Notes under the pieces: generated by a model
Database searches by the model: none
The model's input: only the letters and a program-made list of their open reading frames with translations
Told to the model about the DNA's origin: nothing
Shown: positions 15,165 through 17,230 of the stretch, piece after piece
Layout of the letters: each line of letters opens with the position of its first letter
How positions within the stretch are numbered: the stretch's first letter is position 1
Position numbers and translations under genes: made by a program
NCBI GenBank assembly: GCA_964550025.1
Contig: CAZJYI010000205.1
Coordinates: 1-17,230, forward strand
DNA length: 17,230 bases
DNA from: CAZJYI01 sp964550025
GTDB taxonomy: Bacteria > Verrucomicrobiota > Kiritimatiellia > UBA8416 > CAYOBW01
Reading direction: 5' to 3'

Positions 15165-16798
15165 ACGCGCCCGTCGACAACGGTGCGCAGACCGTTCGAA
15201 GGCATCCACTGGTCGCGGTCGCCATATGCTTCATTGCCGGTACCGCCCTGGGCCTGCGTGTTCCGGTCTCTCCTGCTCTTCCGCTCCTCGGCCTGGCCGC
15301 TTCTGCCATTACCGCACTGCTCACCCGTCGCATTGTCAACCGATGGTCCGCGACAGCCTCGTGTTTCTGCTTCGCGGCCGTCCTCCTCGGCGCCTGGTCC
15401 GCCGCAGGCATGCGGGAGGAGACCGGGGCCGTCCGCCCTCCATCTTTCCAACTGACCCATCGAGAACGTGGTGGCGGGCCGGCGGTCTCGACGGCCTCCC
15501 CCATGCCGTCGAGAACGGCCACCCGCTTTGAACTTCGCGGCATCGTCTGCGGCGAACCCATCGTCGTCTCGACGAACCGGGCATCGTACATCCTGACTTT
15601 CCCGGTACGCGCGCTGTCAGTAGGCGGCGTTCCCTTGGTACAGCGGGGTAGGGGACGTGTCCCCGTGCGCTTGTATGGTGCCGGCAGCGCGCGCCTTCCC
15701 GACTACGGCGAGGCGTGGCAGCTATCCGGCAGATGGCGCGATACGCGCGGCGTTCTCGAAGTCAGTCGCCGCAACGCACGCTGGATCGCGGATGGCCGCG
15801 GCAGCCGCATCGCGAAAGCCTGCCTGTCGGCCCGGCGTGCCGCGGCCGAGCGGCTTTCCGCCGGGATCGAGTCCTTCCCCGACACCGTCTCCCTGTTGCA
15901 CGCGTTGCTGCTCGGTTACCGCTCCCGGTTGTCGGGAGAAGCGCGGGACGCCTTTGCCGCCACCGGCACGCTGCACATCTTCGCCGTGTCTGGCCTTCAC
16001 GTGGGAATTATCTGCGGCATGATCATCTTCGTGCTCAAGGTGTTTCGGGTCAGTCGCCTCTACTGGGTGTTGTTCCTGGCGCCTCTGATTGCGGCCTACA
16101 CCTTCGCAACCGGCGCCCGTCCCAGCGCCGTGCGCGCCTGTGTGATGGCCGTTGTCTACTACGCTGCGCCGCTGCTTGGCCGGCGAACCGATCCGCTTTC
16201 CGCGCTCGCCGCCGCCGCGCTGCTCGTCCTGGCCTGGAACCCGACGCAGCTCCAAGACGCCGGATTTGTCTTCTCGTTCGTCGTCGTATCGGGCATCCTG
16301 GCATTCTACCCCCCGTTCGAACGCCGTCTGCGCCCGTTCTGGCAGCCCGACCCACTCCGCCTGCAGGCGGAACCGAAACCCATCGTGTGGGCGCGTAGCA
16401 TCTGGCGGTACGTCCTGAACCTCGGCGCCCTGGGGTGCGCGGCATGGCTCGCCTCGGCACCTCTCGCCGCACTTTATTTCGGCCGTTTCGCCCCTATCGC
16501 CATGGTCGGGAACCTGGTGGTCATCCCGCTGGCCTTCTGCATCCTGGTCGGCGGCGCACTCTCGCTCGTCCTGGGATCCTGCGCCGGCTTCTTCGCGGTC
16601 ATTTTCAACCACGCCAACGTCGCCCTGGTCTGGCTCCTGACGCACGCCATCAACGCCCTCGCCGCCATCCCCTTCGGCACCACCCGAATCCCCCGCCCCC
16701 CGCTTTGGGCCGTCCTGGTCTGGTACGCCGCCCTCCTCGTCGCCGCGGGATGGTTACGGCGGGGGAGGGGGGACGGTGAGGCGGACACTGGGACCTGA
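15161..16798 (+). CDS. Short ComEC/Rec2-family membrane protein, no MBL domain
   Basis: Full-length ComEC forms the inner-membrane channel for single-stranded DNA in natural transformation. This 545-residue protein has two or three membrane segments in residues 15-90, then a soluble stretch of about 80 residues (FELRGIVCGEP to GVLEVSRRNARWI) that looks like the OB-like DUF4131 region. The Competence domain follows. Its hallmark HIFAVSGLHVGI begins at His272, then GARPSAVRACVMAVVYYAAP and AWNPTQLQDAGFVFSF, with many more membrane helices to the end. It stops after WLRRGRGDGEADTGT, so the C-terminal metallo-beta-lactamase domain of full-length members is absent. Start is GTG overlapping the hisA stop (GTGA). 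A GTAG-headed palindrome lies inside the OB-like part. Whether it works in DNA uptake is unknown. Confidence 0.88.
   Translation: MNAPVDNGAQTVRRHPLVAVAICFIAGTALGLRVPVSPALPLLGLAASAITALLTRRIVNRWSATASCFCFAAVLLGAWSAAGMREETGAVRPPSFQLTHRERGGGPAVSTASPMPSRTATRFELRGIVCGEPIVVSTNRASYILTFPVRALSVGGVPLVQRGRGRVPVRLYGAGSARLPDYGEAWQLSGRWRDTRGVLEVSRRNARWIADGRGSRIAKACLSARRAAAERLSAGIESFPDTVSLLHALLLGYRSRLSGEARDAFAATGTLHIFAVSGLHVGIICGMIIFVLKVFRVSRLYWVLFLAPLIAAYTFATGARPSAVRACVMAVVYYAAPLLGRRTDPLSALAAAALLVLAWNPTQLQDAGFVFSFVVVSGILAFYPPFERRLRPFWQPDPLRLQAEPKPIVWARSIWRYVLNLGALGCAAWLASAPLAALYFGRFAPIAMVGNLVVIPLAFCILVGGALSLVLGSCAGFFAVIFNHANVALVWLLTHAINALAAIPFGTTRIPRPPLWAVLVWYAALLVAAGWLRRGRGDGEADTGT
15648..15664. repeat. GTAG-headed palindrome inside the comEC-like gene
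   Basis: GTAG at 15648-15651 overlaps the perfect 14-base palindrome GGGGACGTGTCCCC (15651-15664). In the reading frame it encodes part of QRGRGRVPVR, in a loop of the OB-like region. It may be an in-frame REP-like insertion or simple chance. Confidence 0.4.
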
Positions 16799-17071
16799 GA
16801 CAGGTGTCGACCGGCGGTCGCATGCCTCACTCGTAGGCCGGATCTGAAATCCGGCATGTGCAGTGGCAGTGTGGAGAATGTCGCAAAGCAGGACTCCCCT
16901 CACGCGCATACGTTTCGTCGCACTTCTGGCTCGCCGGGTTCAGATCTGGCCGCCACAAGAACGTGCATGGGACCATAAGAAGGGTCAGATGACAAATCGC
17001 GAAACAGCCCCCCGTGCCGTCCTCGCCACCATTCACCAGGTCTTGGATCCAGGCTCTGCCCCCGCCTCCAA
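16799..17071. other. Gene-free stretch between the comEC-like gene and intron end
   Basis: About 270 bases with no convincing gene on either strand. It holds one GTAG-headed hairpin near the left end (16833-16855). The open frames here are short and match nothing I recognise. If the intron end at 17072 is right, the bases just left of it are the 3' exon, that is, the intron's insertion target. Confidence 0.5.
16833..16855. repeat. GTAG-headed hairpin (REP-like)
   Basis: GTAG at 16833-16836 is followed by GCCGGAT (16837-16843), the loop CTGAA and ATCCGGC (16849-16855), a perfect 7-bp stem. It lies 35 bases after the comEC-like stop. The GTAGGCCGGAT head is very close to the head of classic enterobacterial REP sequences. 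No T-run follows, so it is unlikely to be an efficient terminator. Confidence 0.65.
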
Positions 17072-17230
17072 GTCGCGGTAGGGACACCCGTCACCGGGTG
17101 CCCCCCGCACAGATCCGCACGTGCGGAACTACCGCATACGGCTCTTACCTCGAGTACTTGGCGTCAAAGCGGACAGTAACAGTTTAGCGGCTTCCGGGGG
17201 AACTCAGGACGAGTCCCATGCGGGGATGGC
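17072..17230 (-). mobile_element. 3' end of a group II intron (partial, runs off window)
   Basis: Read on the minus strand, 17144 to 17112 matches domain V of group II introns. It opens GAGCCGUA, which holds the catalytic AGC triad, and pairs with UGCGGAUC. An upper stem UGCGG/CCGCA with loop UAGUU and a two-base CG bulge completes 33 nt, against 34 in the Lactococcus LtrB intron. Nine bases on is a domain VI-like hairpin, GGGGCACCCG-GUGA-CGGGUGUCCC, then UACCGCGAC, which gives a plausible AC 3' end near 17072. No bulged branch-point A is obvious in this stem. The 5' part and any reverse transcriptase would lie beyond 17230. It could be an intact intron or a dead remnant. Confidence 0.65.
17112..17144 (-). 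ncRNA. Group II intron domain V-like hairpin
   Basis: The 33-nt hairpin has an 8-bp lower stem, a two-base CG bulge on the 3' side, a 5-bp upper stem and a 5-base loop UAGUU. The lower stem has one G-A opposition where the canonical element has G-U, beside the AGC triad. Domain V is the catalytic heart of group II introns and the best-conserved part, so this is the main evidence for the element. Confidence 0.65.

Noticed and set aside
14154..15209. A 351-residue minus-strand open frame over the heptamer array and hisA
   Set aside because: It lies opposite hisA, a secure gene. Its C-terminal half is only the translated heptamer repeat.
16827..17087. An 86-residue minus-strand open frame between the intron end and the comEC-like gene
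   Set aside because: It starts inside the intron 3' end, has no recognisable family features and runs through a REP-like hairpin.
17078..17104. A fifth GTAG-headed palindrome (GTAGGG...CCCC)
   Set aside because: It coincides with the domain VI-like hairpin and 3' end of the putative group II intron, which explains the structure better.

Overview
This is a GC-rich window from a diderm (Gram-negative type) bacterium. Every protein gene I can support is on the + strand. An ExbB/ExbD pair with a TonB-like partner implies an outer membrane. Housekeeping genes mixed with long repeat-bearing gaps would suit the PVC group (for example Kiritimatiellota or Verrucomicrobiota). That placement is an inference from style, not proof.

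Layout. Positions 1-225 are a leader with a three-copy 9-bp repeat. Then come rpsA (ribosomal protein S1), a rho-independent terminator, tyrS (tyrosyl-tRNA synthetase) and uvrA (excision-repair ATPase). The uvrA stop overlaps the start of a secreted TPR-repeat protein. That gene is followed by exbB, exbD and a short TonB-like gene, which together look like a proton-motive-force-driven envelope module. After this block lies about 570 bp with no gene, holding a tandem array of 55-bp units, an inverted copy of part of the unit, and a strong hairpin.

The second half is a histidine-biosynthesis cluster: hisD, hisC and hisB joined by 4-base overlaps, then a 168-bp array of 24 degenerate heptamers, then hisA. 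The hisA stop overlaps the GTG start of a short ComEC/Rec2-like membrane protein that lacks the usual C-terminal metallo-beta-lactamase domain. hisH, hisF, hisG, hisI and hisE are not present here.

The right end (about 17072-17230) reads on the minus strand as the 3' end of a group II intron: a domain V-like hairpin followed by a domain VI-like hairpin with a GUGA loop. The rest of the intron, and any reverse transcriptase, would lie beyond the window.

The unusual content is the non-coding sequence. There are three different short-period degenerate arrays (9, 7 and 7 bp), one 55-bp array with nested hairpins, four palindromes each headed by GTAG (a hallmark of REP elements mobilised by RAYT transposases), and the intron end. 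The protein genes themselves are mostly ordinary. The notable points in them are a TyrRS with QAGN in place of the HIGH motif, a ComEC without its nuclease-like domain, and a change in G/C strand bias exactly at the array inside the his cluster.
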